Source of the DNA: Pseudomonas fluvialis
Lineage (GTDB): Bacteria > Pseudomonadota > Gammaproteobacteria > Pseudomonadales > Pseudomonadaceae
Direction: 5' to 3'
Assembly: GCF_002234375.1 (NCBI RefSeq)
Contig: NZ_NMQV01000002.1
Location: 124,001-188,000 of the forward strand
DNA: 64,000 nt
Part shown: positions 18,652 through 25,546 of the stretch, one piece after another
Layout: each line of letters begins with the position of its first letter
Position numbering within the stretch: position 1 is the first letter of the stretch
Notes under the pieces: generated by a model
Database searches by the model: none
What the model saw: the letters and a program-made list of their open reading frames with translations, nothing else
What the model was told of the DNA's origin: nothing
Translations under genes and position numbers: made by a program

Positions 18652-18675
18652 AACGGGGAGCAGAACGGGGAGCAG
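18652..18675 (+). repeat. Tandem 12-bp repeat, candidate left integrase arm site
   Basis: AACGGGGAGCAG occurs twice with no gap (18652-18663, 18664-18675). The second copy also supplies the ribosome-binding site of the integrase. A matching tandem pair in the same orientation lies at 36119-36142 near the other end of the island. Confidence 0.6.
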
Positions 18676-18678
18676 ATT

Positions 18679-20076
18679 ATGGCCGTTTCTAAGACCAAGG
18701 ATGACAAGCGGATCACTGATCTTCAGGTGCGCAACCTGAAAGGCAAGCTATCTGAGCCTGCAGACAAGGACCAGAAGCGCGGCTTTGGGACTTTGCAGTT
18801 CGAGCGCAGGGCCTCTGGCATCGTTGAAGCCTATTACCGCCAGCGAGTGGAGGGGGCCGACGTGGCGCTAAAGATCGGCGTCTATAAGGCCAATCCCCGT
18901 GCTGCTGGGCTGACTGTCTCCCAGATCAGAGATAAGGCAAACGAGTACGCAGCAATCGCTGCCAAGCACGGTAGCGTCAAAGCGTATATCGAAGAACAAG
19001 AAGCCGCCGCTGCTGTTGAGCGGGCGAGGCTTCAGCGTCTAGCCGAGATCGAAGCGTCTCACGGCACTTTCAGCGAGCTATTCCTCGATTACATCGACTC
19101 GCGCAGAGCGAAGGCCACGCCTGGTGTCGTTAAGGAGCTCGAGCGTCTGTATCAGACCAACATGCTTGGGCCGCACCCTTGCATCATGGCCATGAAGGCG
19201 CGCGATATACGGCCCGACCATATCCTCGACATTCTCAATACGATCTGGGAGCGCGGTGCGAAGGTGCAGGCCGAGCGTATGCGTTCGTTCTTGTCGGCAG
19301 CCTTCAATCATGGCCTGCGTGCCGAGAATGCGGTCGGCAGGGCTAATGCCAAGAGCTACAACCTAGAGAGCAATCCTGCCGCGGTGGTTGCGGTCGAAAA
19401 GGTGTCCGTACCTGCTACCCGAGCGCTTACTGATATCGAACTGCGTCAATTCTGGGAAAGCATCGAGCATACGGAAGGCGTTGGGCCAGTTATGGCGTTG
19501 CTCTTCAAGTTCGTCATTGCTACGGGTGGTCAGCGCATTTTCAATATTTGCCAGACCACCTGGGAGGATTACGACCTGGATGCCGCTACTGTGCGCCTGG
19601 TTCATCGTAAGGGGCGTGGTGGTCAGGCGATGAGCAGGCCGCACCTTGTTCCGCTTTCGTCGCGCGCCATCGCCATTCTAGAGCGCGTGAGGGAGATCAA
19701 CGGCTGCCACCCTTGGCCATGGACGACCACAGGAAAGCAGCACATCGTTGTCAGCAGCCCGCGCCATGCAATTGCCGACTGGCTGCAGTCGGAGCACGCG
19801 GTTATCGACGGGAAGCAGATCCCCAGCTTCTCGCCGCGCGACCTGCGTCGCACCTGCGCCCAACTGATGCAGAAACACGGCGTCAGCGATCAACTGTCCG
19901 ACCTGCTGCAAGCGCATGGGCAGACCGGCGTGGCGAATCTGCACTACCGCAACAACCCCGAGGCGGCCTTGCCGGAGAAGCAGCGCGCCATCGAACTGTT
20001 CGAGCGTGCACTCGCCAAGGTGCTGGGAGAGCGGCAGTCCGGCAACGTGGTGAAGTTGTCGAGGCGTGGTCGTTGA
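18679..20076 (+). CDS. Tyrosine-type site-specific integrase
   Basis: 465-residue phage-type integrase with an N-terminal arm-binding part, a SAM-like core-binding part (TFSELFLDYIDSRRAKATPG) and the C-terminal catalytic domain. Catalytic residues are visible as the Arg of FVIATGGQRIFNI, the HxxR-like box in FSPRDLRRTCAQLMQKHGVS and the nucleophile Tyr in GQTGVANLHYRNNPEAALPE. ATG 18679 with GGGGAG upstream is the start; an in-frame extension to 18580 reads through the 12-bp repeats and is not credible. It should catalyse integration at the tRNA-Thr 3' end. Confidence 0.93.
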   Translation: MAVSKTKDDKRITDLQVRNLKGKLSEPADKDQKRGFGTLQFERRASGIVEAYYRQRVEGADVALKIGVYKANPRAAGLTVSQIRDKANEYAAIAAKHGSVKAYIEEQEAAAAVERARLQRLAEIEASHGTFSELFLDYIDSRRAKATPGVVKELERLYQTNMLGPHPCIMAMKARDIRPDHILDILNTIWERGAKVQAERMRSFLSAAFNHGLRAENAVGRANAKSYNLESNPAAVVAVEKVSVPATRALTDIELRQFWESIEHTEGVGPVMALLFKFVIATGGQRIFNICQTTWEDYDLDAATVRLVHRKGRGGQAMSRPHLVPLSSRAIAILERVREINGCHPWPWTTTGKQHIVVSSPRHAIADWLQSEHAVIDGKQIPSFSPRDLRRTCAQLMQKHGVSDQLSDLLQAHGQTGVANLHYRNNPEAALPEKQRAIELFERALAKVLGERQSGNVVKLSRRGR

Positions 20077-20204
20077 AATATTTTGTTACGTTTCAGGATG
20101 ATGGCGGATTTTTGATAGAAGGTTCCATGTGGAACGCAACGAAACATCAAGAAGCCGTTATTGCTTACAATAAAACCTATAAAGCGCTGTTGATGGCAGC
20201 CTAA
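20073..20204 (+). CDS. Possible 43-aa peptide after the integrase
   Basis: A short frame opening with TTG that overlaps the integrase stop and ends at 20204. It would encode KYFVTFQDDGGFLIEGSMWN and then ATKHQEAVIAYNKTYKALLMAA-type text. Composition is plausible for a small soluble protein and is more AT-rich than neighbouring genes. There is no clear ribosome-binding site. An ATG at 20129 would give only 25 residues. Low confidence. Confidence 0.25.
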   Translation: MKYFVTFQDDGGFLIEGSMWNATKHQEAVIAYNKTYKALLMAA

Positions 20205-20394
20205 TGTTTCTATAACCAAATGATTTATAAGGATTTTTTTATTATATTGAGACTGTTTGTGTTCTTTTGAATCGCACAGGTAAGATAAGACAACTGGTTA
20301 GACATACAGGCCAAGATGAAACGTACGACCACACCACGGTGCTGGCTGAGCCGCGTAGAATCGAGGTCGCTGTCGGGCTGGAATGCAGACAAAG

Positions 20395-20424
20395 AAAAGC
20401 CCCCGGCACGCCAATGCCGGGGGC
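20395..20424 (-). terminator. Strong minus-strand terminator inside the island
   Basis: Perfect 10-bp stem GCCCCCGGCA / TGCCGGGGGC (20399-20408, 20415-20424) with a 6-nt loop. Only on the minus strand is it followed by TTTTCTTT, so it ends leftward transcripts although both flanking genes run rightward. Confidence 0.75.
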
Positions 20425-20535
20425 TGATTCGGGGAGGACGCGCCAACGTCCGCGCATACCAGCAAGCCAGTACACACCCCGAGGGGATGAAGCATTTCGA
20501 CGGGCTTCAATGGGTGAACCATTGGTTCACCTATA
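20395..20535 (-). ncRNA. Candidate small RNA ending at the island terminator
   Basis: A minus-strand promoter can be proposed as TTGATA (plus-strand 20563-20568) and TACCCT (20540-20545) with a 17-base spacer. The transcript would start near 20533, run across the GGTGAACC inverted repeat and end at the strong terminator, about 140 nt. No open frame with a ribosome-binding site lies within it. This is inference from promoter-like and terminator sequence only. Confidence 0.35.
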
Positions 20536-20549
20536 CGCTAGGGTATTGT
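20513..20549 (+). promoter_or_regulatory. Candidate alpA promoter with overlapping palindromic operator
   Basis: GGTGAACC (20513-20520) and GGTTCACC (20524-20531) form a perfect 8-bp inverted repeat. TTGGTT (20522-20527) and TATTGT (20544-20549), 16 bases apart, give a possible sigma-70 promoter toward alpA. The repeat overlaps its -35 and lies at the start of the proposed opposite transcript, so one bound protein could control both. Confidence 0.4.
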
Positions 20550-20663
20550 GCCGGACTCAGAATATCAACGGGTTGTTTATTCGACCCGTCGAGCGGTTCC
20601 GGTGGATTCCTGATCGCACCTCCTCGGGTTCTTCAGCTTCACTCCACATCGGAGAACCCGAAC

Positions 20664-20885
20664 ATGGCACAGCTTGCCACCTGCACCACCGCAGAACCCA
20701 ACCTGCCGATTCCTGGCACCTTCGCCACCACTGAGCAGCTTTGCACCCGTTTCCAAGTCAGCCGCACGACGTGGTGGCGCTGGTCGAAGACTGCCGACTT
20801 CCCGCGTGCTGTCCGCTTTGGCCGCTCGGTTCGCTGGCCGGTTGAGGCCGTCGAAGCCTTCCTGACCCAGCAGTCGGAGGCTTAA
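20664..20885 (+). CDS. AlpA-family helix-turn-helix regulator
   Basis: 73 residues, with the AlpA/MerR-like winged HTH visible in TTEQLCTRFQVSRTTWWRWS, followed by DFPRAVRFGRSVRWPVEAVE. Such proteins in P4-like and integrative islands regulate the integrase or act as excisionases. GGAG lies nine bases before ATG 20664. It opens a rightward gene chain that continues to the replication genes, and it is probably subject to the palindrome at 20513-20531. Confidence 0.85.
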   Translation: MAQLATCTTAEPNLPIPGTFATTEQLCTRFQVSRTTWWRWSKTADFPRAVRFGRSVRWPVEAVEAFLTQQSEA

Positions 20886-20888
20886 CCC

Positions 20889-21041
20889 ATGCATACCCAA
20901 CAACCTGCCAATCAGCGCAGGCCGGCAGCGTTCGGCCTGAAGAAAGCCGCCGCCTGGCTTTACCGTCACCCGCTGGCCGTCGAGCTGCTGGTACTCGCCG
21001 CCGTGGTCACCCTGATCGCGCTGCCGGAGGTGCTGGTATGA
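20889..21041 (+). CDS. 50-aa single-span membrane peptide
   Basis: Short gene of 50 residues with a basic N-terminal half (RRPAAFGLKKAAAWLYRH) and one hydrophobic helix (LAVELLVLAAVVTLIALPEV). It starts three bases after the alpA stop and its stop overlaps the next start as ATGA, so it is embedded in the translationally coupled operon. That context is the main evidence that it is real. Function unknown. Confidence 0.6.
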   Translation: MHTQQPANQRRPAAFGLKKAAAWLYRHPLAVELLVLAAVVTLIALPEVLV

Positions 21042-21280
21042 CCACCTACACCGGGAACCGCGCCGAGGATCACGAAGGCTTCATTCTGGACGAACTGCTG
21101 CCGCGCATCGTCGTCTATGCCCGTGCCAGCAGCACCCCGTCCGAGGTAGTCGCCCTGGCCTGTTTCCTGAGCCTGGCGACGATCCTGCAGGCCAAGGGTC
21201 TGGGCCGTGACACGCTGCTCAAGGCCCTGGACGCCTCCCGCCTGCCGACGATCCACGAAGCGCCGGAGGGTCTGCACTGA
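21038..21280 (+). CDS. Unknown 80-aa island protein
   Basis: 80 residues with a hydrophobic central stretch (PSEVVALACFLSLATILQAK) and acidic N terminus. No family is recognised. The start overlaps the previous stop by four bases and the stop overlaps the primase start by one base, so it belongs to the replication operon. It may be a small partner of the primase, but this is only positional inference. Confidence 0.6.
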   Translation: MTTYTGNRAEDHEGFILDELLPRIVVYARASSTPSEVVALACFLSLATILQAKGLGRDTLLKALDASRLPTIHEAPEGLH

Positions 21281-22272
21281 TGACCCTTCACTTCGAGATT
21301 CAGCGCATCGCGGACGCGGCTCTGCATCAGGCCGACCACCTGCTCGCCGACTGGCTACCGGACGGCACCCGCAAGGGCACAGAGTACTGGCCGACCAACC
21401 CGGTACGCGGCGACCGCCAGCCGGGCAGCTTCAGCATCAGCACGACCACCGGCACCTGGCACGACTTCGCTAGCGGCGACAAAGGCGGCGATCTGGTGTC
21501 GCTGCTCGCCTACTTGCGCGACTGCCGGCAGACCGATGCCGCCCGGATGATTGCCCAGCAGCTCGGGCTGTCGTTCGGAGGCGAGCATCACAAGCGCGAC
21601 CTGCTCGCCGAGGAAGCCGAGCGCCAGCGCATCGCCCGCCAGCGTGACCAGCGCCAGCGCAAAGCCGATGCAGAGCGCCAGGCCGGGTGGGATCGTGTTG
21701 CCGCCCGGGCACGTCGTGATTTCGCCCTTGCTGGCGTGCCTGATCCCGACCACCCGTACCTGAGCCGCAAGCGCATCAAGCCGCACCACCTGCGCCAGCG
21801 CGGCGACATGCTGCTCGCCCCGATTTGCTGGCGCGGGCAAGTGGTGAACCTGCAGCGCATCGCCGCCGATGGCTGCAAACGTTTCCTGCCAAGCGGGAGG
21901 ATTACCGGCTGCTACTGCCCGTTCGGCCGTATCGAGGCCGGCGTCGAGCTGCTGATCGTCGAAGGCATCGCCACCGCTGCCACCCTGCACGAGCAGACCG
22001 GCAAGCCGGTAGCCGCTGCAATGAGCGCGGGCAACCTGCTGCCGGCTGGGCAGGAGCTGAAGCGCCGCTATCCCGATGTCGTACCGATCATCGGTGGCGA
22101 CGATGACCGCACCAAGGAAACCGAGGGCAAGCCCAACGCGGGCAAGCTGGCTGCCATCCACGCAGCCACGCAGCTCGGATGCGGTTACGTCCTGCCTGCC
22201 TGGCCGACGGATGCGCCTATGCATCTGAGCGATTTCAACGACTTGGCCATGTGGCAGGAGGGTCGGGTATGA
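21280..22272 (+). CDS. Toprim-domain DNA primase
   Basis: 330 residues. The N-terminal part (PGSFSISTTTGTWHDFASGDKGGDLVSLLA pattern, split over about residues 48-78) is typical of phage and plasmid primases that recognise partially double-stranded templates. A basic charged helical linker follows. The Toprim fold shows the catalytic Glu228 in LLIVEGIATAATLHE and the metal-binding Asp274-276 in IIGGDDDRTKE. It synthesises RNA primers for replication of the excised island, working with the DUF3987 protein whose start overlaps its stop (ATGA). No zinc-finger cysteines are seen at the N terminus. Confidence 0.85.
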   Translation: MTLHFEIQRIADAALHQADHLLADWLPDGTRKGTEYWPTNPVRGDRQPGSFSISTTTGTWHDFASGDKGGDLVSLLAYLRDCRQTDAARMIAQQLGLSFGGEHHKRDLLAEEAERQRIARQRDQRQRKADAERQAGWDRVAARARRDFALAGVPDPDHPYLSRKRIKPHHLRQRGDMLLAPICWRGQVVNLQRIAADGCKRFLPSGRITGCYCPFGRIEAGVELLIVEGIATAATLHEQTGKPVAAAMSAGNLLPAGQELKRRYPDVVPIIGGDDDRTKETEGKPNAGKLAAIHAATQLGCGYVLPAWPTDAPMHLSDFNDLAMWQEGRV

Positions 22273-23951
22273 ACGCGCGACTGCTAACGGAGGTTCAGAC
22301 CCCGACTGGGACGGCACCGCAACCGCTGCTGCCAGAAACCGCGCCGCCGACACCCTACCCGGTAGATGCACTGCCCTGCGTAATGCGTGAAGCGGTCGAG
22401 GCCATCGTCGAACATGAGCTCGTCCCTGCAGCCATTGCCGGCCAGTGTGTTATCGGCGCAGCCACCCACCTGGCGCAGACCCGCGTCAACGCCTGGCACC
22501 CCAAGGGAAAACCCGGAGGAGCACCCTGCTCACTGTTCGCGCTGTCGCTGTTCGGCAGCGGGGAAGGTAAGTCGAGCGCGCGAAAACTGGCCTTCAAGAC
22601 AATCGACGAAGCGGAAAAGGATGCCCGCACCCGATACCGCCAGGCCTGCGCGGAAGTCGAGGCAATGGCCGCCGGCATGAAAGGCAAGGCGCGTGAGGAG
22701 TTCCTTGCTGCCCATACGCTGCCGCCTGATCCGCAGACTCAGTTCAGCGATGCGACCTTTGAACCGCTGGCCGGCGAGTTCATCCGGGGCAAACCGGCGG
22801 CGAGCTGGGACACGGATGAAGGCGGGCAAATGCTCGGTGGTTCATCGCTCAAGGCTGACACCGTGGCCGCGACCCTGGGCGGGCTGACCAAGGGTTTCGA
22901 TGATGGACGCTTCGAGCGCACCCGTTCCAAGAGCAACTTGGAAGGCTCGGGCGTGGCCTACAACCGCCGCCTGAGCATTCACCTGCTGGCACAGCCGGTA
23001 ACGGTCGCCGAGGTGCTGAGTAACCCGCTGATGGTAGGCCAAGGCTTTCTTGCGCGGTTTCTACTGGCTGCGCCAGATAGCTTGGCCGGGCAACGCTTCA
23101 CCACTATCGAGGCACTGAAGCGCAGTTCCTACGCTGATCCGCGCTTGCAACGCTACTGGGCGCGCTGCCAGGAGGTCGCAGCCAGCCCCGAACATATCGA
23201 GATGGAAACCGGCGAAGTCAGGCCGCCCGTTCTGCAGCCGGAGGCAGAGGCGATTAAGGTTTGGGTGGGATTCCGCAACGAGATCGAAAGCCACCTCGGG
23301 CCGCTCGGCAAGTTTGCCGGGCTCAAACCGTTCGCCAACCGGGGCGCCGAGCAGGCGCTGCGCCTGGCTGCCGTGCTGGGATGCTTCGAGGGTATTGAGC
23401 AAATCGACGGCGACTGTATGCGCCGGGCTTGCGAGCTGGTGCGCTATTCGCTGTCGGAGTGGCTGCGCTATACCGATGCCGGCGCGGTTGATCCTGATCT
23501 GCAAAAGGCGGCCCACCTGATGAGCTGGCTGCGCGACCCGAAGCGCGCGGCGAAGTGGCACGAGTTCCACGCCAACGATCTGGGCAAGTCGGGGCCGGCT
23601 GCGATGCGCTCAGCCAAGGTGCGCAACCGGGTTCTGGCGGCGCTAGTACGGCATCACCACCTGCTGACCAACGATGGCAAGCAATTCAGGCTCAACCCCC
23701 TTGCGGAAGCTGCGGATTCTGCGGAAACCCAGCAATCACAAGGCATTGAGGTTGCGGGGAATTTGCGGAAGGTTGCGGACACCAGGCAAATCATCACCGC
23801 TGAGCGCCCGGCATTCGTAGCGCTTCCGCAAACTTCCGCAGGCCTTCCGCAAGCTGAAACCCAGCAAGTACGGGGCCTTCCGCATAATCCGCAACATCCG
23901 CAGCCCCAGGCGTCCGCAGATGCCGATGAACAGTGGGAGTTGGCACTGTGA
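22269..23951 (+). CDS. DUF3987 helicase/primase-like replication protein
   Basis: 560 residues. An ATP-binding loop is seen as LFGSGEGKSSARK near residues 94-106 and a Walker-B-like SWDTDEGGQML near 178. DUF3987 proteins accompany Toprim primases in plasmid, phage and island replication modules and resemble helicases. The 90 C-terminal residues are low in complexity (Gln/Pro/Ala) and their DNA carries the iteron-like array at 23702-23918, so this part may be shaped by the DNA rather than the protein. ATG 22269 overlaps the primase stop; an in-frame upstream extension is rejected. Confidence 0.83.
   Translation: MNARLLTEVQTPTGTAPQPLLPETAPPTPYPVDALPCVMREAVEAIVEHELVPAAIAGQCVIGAATHLAQTRVNAWHPKGKPGGAPCSLFALSLFGSGEGKSSARKLAFKTIDEAEKDARTRYRQACAEVEAMAAGMKGKAREEFLAAHTLPPDPQTQFSDATFEPLAGEFIRGKPAASWDTDEGGQMLGGSSLKADTVAATLGGLTKGFDDGRFERTRSKSNLEGSGVAYNRRLSIHLLAQPVTVAEVLSNPLMVGQGFLARFLLAAPDSLAGQRFTTIEALKRSSYADPRLQRYWARCQEVAASPEHIEMETGEVRPPVLQPEAEAIKVWVGFRNEIESHLGPLGKFAGLKPFANRGAEQALRLAAVLGCFEGIEQIDGDCMRRACELVRYSLSEWLRYTDAGAVDPDLQKAAHLMSWLRDPKRAAKWHEFHANDLGKSGPAAMRSAKVRNRVLAALVRHHHLLTNDGKQFRLNPLAEAADSAETQQSQGIEVAGNLRKVADTRQIITAERPAFVALPQTSAGLPQAETQQVRGLPHNPQHPQPQASADADEQWELAL
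23702..23918. repeat. Iteron-like array, candidate replication origin
   Basis: Six TGCGGA/G motifs (starting 23702, 23711, 23720, 23753, 23764, 23774) are followed by seven inverted TCCGCA motifs (23825, 23835, 23846, 23879, 23888, 23897, 23913). The first three are spaced exactly nine bases apart. The motifs fall in all three reading frames of the host gene, though mostly in one, so protein repetition alone does not account for them. Confidence 0.55.
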
Positions 23952-24748
23952 CCGCCGTCGAACTGATCCGCCGCGCGACCGAGGCCGGCGTCGAGATCGC
24001 GCTCGAGCAGGATGGGCGGCTGCTACTGCGTGCTAAGCGAGAGCCGTCCGCCGGTCTGCTCGCTGATCTGGCTGCGCACAAGATTGAGCTGGTCGAGCGG
24101 CTGATCGAACTGAGTGCCTCCAGCGATGCGCAGCCGAGCGCCTGGCTGCACCTGCTGGCGCTGGCCGATGGCAGTGTGATTCAGCGTTGCGGCGAACAGG
24201 CCACCGTACTTGTCGATAAGGAGGCCCGACTGCGGTTCGGTGACCAGTTGCAGGCCGTGGTGGCTGTTCCAGGCTACGAGCGACCGTTTACCGATGAGGA
24301 GATCGTTAAGGCGCTGGCCGGTACCTTTTCTGCACCAGCAGCGTTACCGCCGCCGTCGAGTGTCTGGCTGGCCCGTGTCGCCCGCTTGCTCGGCGCCAGG
24401 CCGGCCGAGCTGCTGGCTGGCCGGCATCTGGAACAGCACGATCTTGTCGAGCTGGCTGGCAGCGATGCGGCCCAAGTGGCCAAGACGATCCTGAACAGTC
24501 CGGCATGGATAAACCGTCCGCGTCCGGTCGAGCAACTGGCTGAGCGCATCACCGAGGAAAAGCCCGAGGAGCAACGCTTCACCCACGCCGCTGCCACGGC
24601 AACACCCGCATGGCGTAAAGCAGCGGCTCACTACCACAACCACCTAATGGCCTGCCGTGCCTGTCACGCTCCCACGAGCCGCTACTGCCCCATCGGCAGC
24701 GACCTGCGCCAGCACTACAACAACATCTCACGAGAGGCGAATACATGA
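23948..24748 (+). CDS. TubC-docking-domain-like island protein with C-terminal cysteines
   Basis: 266 residues starting with GTG that overlaps the previous stop (GTGA). The first 50 residues (VELIRRATEAGVEIALEQDG, LRAKREPSAGLLADLAAHKI) match the TubC N-terminal docking fold known from natural-product synthases and also found in mobile elements. The C terminus has Cys and His in MACRACHAPTSRYCPIG, which may bind zinc. The middle is unassigned. It is coupled by ATGA overlap to the next gene. A role in protein-protein contact within the replication complex is possible but unproven. Confidence 0.65.
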   Translation: MTAVELIRRATEAGVEIALEQDGRLLLRAKREPSAGLLADLAAHKIELVERLIELSASSDAQPSAWLHLLALADGSVIQRCGEQATVLVDKEARLRFGDQLQAVVAVPGYERPFTDEEIVKALAGTFSAPAALPPPSSVWLARVARLLGARPAELLAGRHLEQHDLVELAGSDAAQVAKTILNSPAWINRPRPVEQLAERITEEKPEEQRFTHAAATATPAWRKAAAHYHNHLMACRACHAPTSRYCPIGSDLRQHYNNISREANT

Positions 24749-25356
24749 GCGATAAGCCCAAGATAACCAAGCGCGAGGGCGAAACACCTTCCCAGGCCAT
24801 GGCCCGTTTGAGCCTGACCCCGGAATGCCTGAGCGCTGTCGTGCTGCTAGACAGCAAAATGATGGGCAATCTCGATGTCATCGACGTCGTGGACGAGCTG
24901 CGCCGGCAGACTGCCGCGCTCAACAGCGGCGATATGACCCGCGCCGAGGACATGCTGTTGGCACAAGCCCATACGCTCGACAACCTGTTCGCCCAACTCA
25001 CCGGCCGGGCGCTGCGTTCTCAGCAGCTCAGTGCTTTGGAGCCCTACATGCGCCTGGCACTCAAGGCTCAGAACCAGGCCAGAGCCACCTTGCAGACCCT
25101 GGGTGAGCTCAAGGCTCCCAAGCAGGTCGCCTTTGTTCAGCAAGCCAATATCGGCAATCAGGTGCAAGTGAACAACGGCACGGCCGCGCAACCTGCGCGC
25201 ACGCGGAAAACCCAAAAAGCGCCAAACGAACTATTGGAGGTGCAGCATGGCGAACGGTTGGACACCCGAGCGACGGGCTCGGCAGGCAGCGCTGATAAGG
25301 CAATGGCAACCCTGGAAGAGCAGCACCGGCCCAGTCAGCGTCGGCGGGAAGGCTAA
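24745..25356 (+). CDS. Conserved island protein of unknown function, 203 aa
   Basis: 203 residues, helical in the middle (RAEDMLLAQAHTLDNLFAQL), followed by KAPKQVAFVQQANIGNQVQV, a phrase I recall from hypothetical proteins of Pseudomonas phages and islands. The last 35 residues are read from DNA that also encodes the next gene in another frame, so the tail is probably not conserved. It starts within the stop of the TubC-like gene (ATGA). Function unknown. Confidence 0.65.
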   Translation: MSDKPKITKREGETPSQAMARLSLTPECLSAVVLLDSKMMGNLDVIDVVDELRRQTAALNSGDMTRAEDMLLAQAHTLDNLFAQLTGRALRSQQLSALEPYMRLALKAQNQARATLQTLGELKAPKQVAFVQQANIGNQVQVNNGTAAQPARTRKTQKAPNELLEVQHGERLDTRATGSAGSADKAMATLEEQHRPSQRRREG

Positions 25357-25456
25357 AGCGTCGCGCAATGCTGACAAAGGCGGAATGAAACGGCAGCTGC
25401 GTGAGCTAAGGGCGTTGCTCAGGGAACAAGAACAATGGCTGAGGGACCTGCTGTAA
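25247..25456 (+). CDS. Small basic protein (WTPERRARQAALIRQW family)
   Basis: 69 residues. WTPERRARQAALIRQWQPW followed by STGPVSVGGKAKASRNADKG is a recurrent small-protein pattern in proteobacterial mobile elements, whose function is not known to me. GGAGG lies seven bases before ATG 25247, a strong ribosome-binding site placed inside the preceding gene. The overlap with that gene is about 110 bases in a different frame. The C terminus is a charged helix (RELRALLREQEQWLRDL). Confidence 0.65.
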   Translation: MANGWTPERRARQAALIRQWQPWKSSTGPVSVGGKAKASRNADKGGMKRQLRELRALLREQEQWLRDLL

Positions 25457-25546
25457 GCCGCCGCCATTGCAACAATATGCGCCCGGCAGGATGGGATAGA
25501 ATCCCCGGCATTTCTGCCCACACGGGCGCGGATAAAGGATTTCGCA

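Larger units (their letters stand above)
20205..20663. other. Regulatory stretch between integrase and alpA
   Basis: No supported protein-coding gene. It holds a strong minus-strand terminator (20395-20424), an 8-bp inverted repeat GGTGAACC-ATT-GGTTCACC (20513-20531) and overlapping candidate divergent promoters. The AT-rich first 80 bases show nothing else recognisable. Confidence 0.55.

Noticed and set aside
18580..18678. N-terminal extension of the integrase (MYLKDYRYF...NGEQNGEQ)
   Set aside because: It translates the 12-bp DNA repeats and lies before a better ATG with a ribosome-binding site.
20513..20531. P4-type iteron (GGTGAAC) suggesting a P4-like origin
   Set aside because: Only two inverted copies; better explained as an operator, while the TGCGGA array is the stronger origin candidate.
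22179..22268. Upstream start for the DUF3987 protein
   Set aside because: Would overlap the primase by 90 bases; ATG 22269 gives the usual ATGA coupling.
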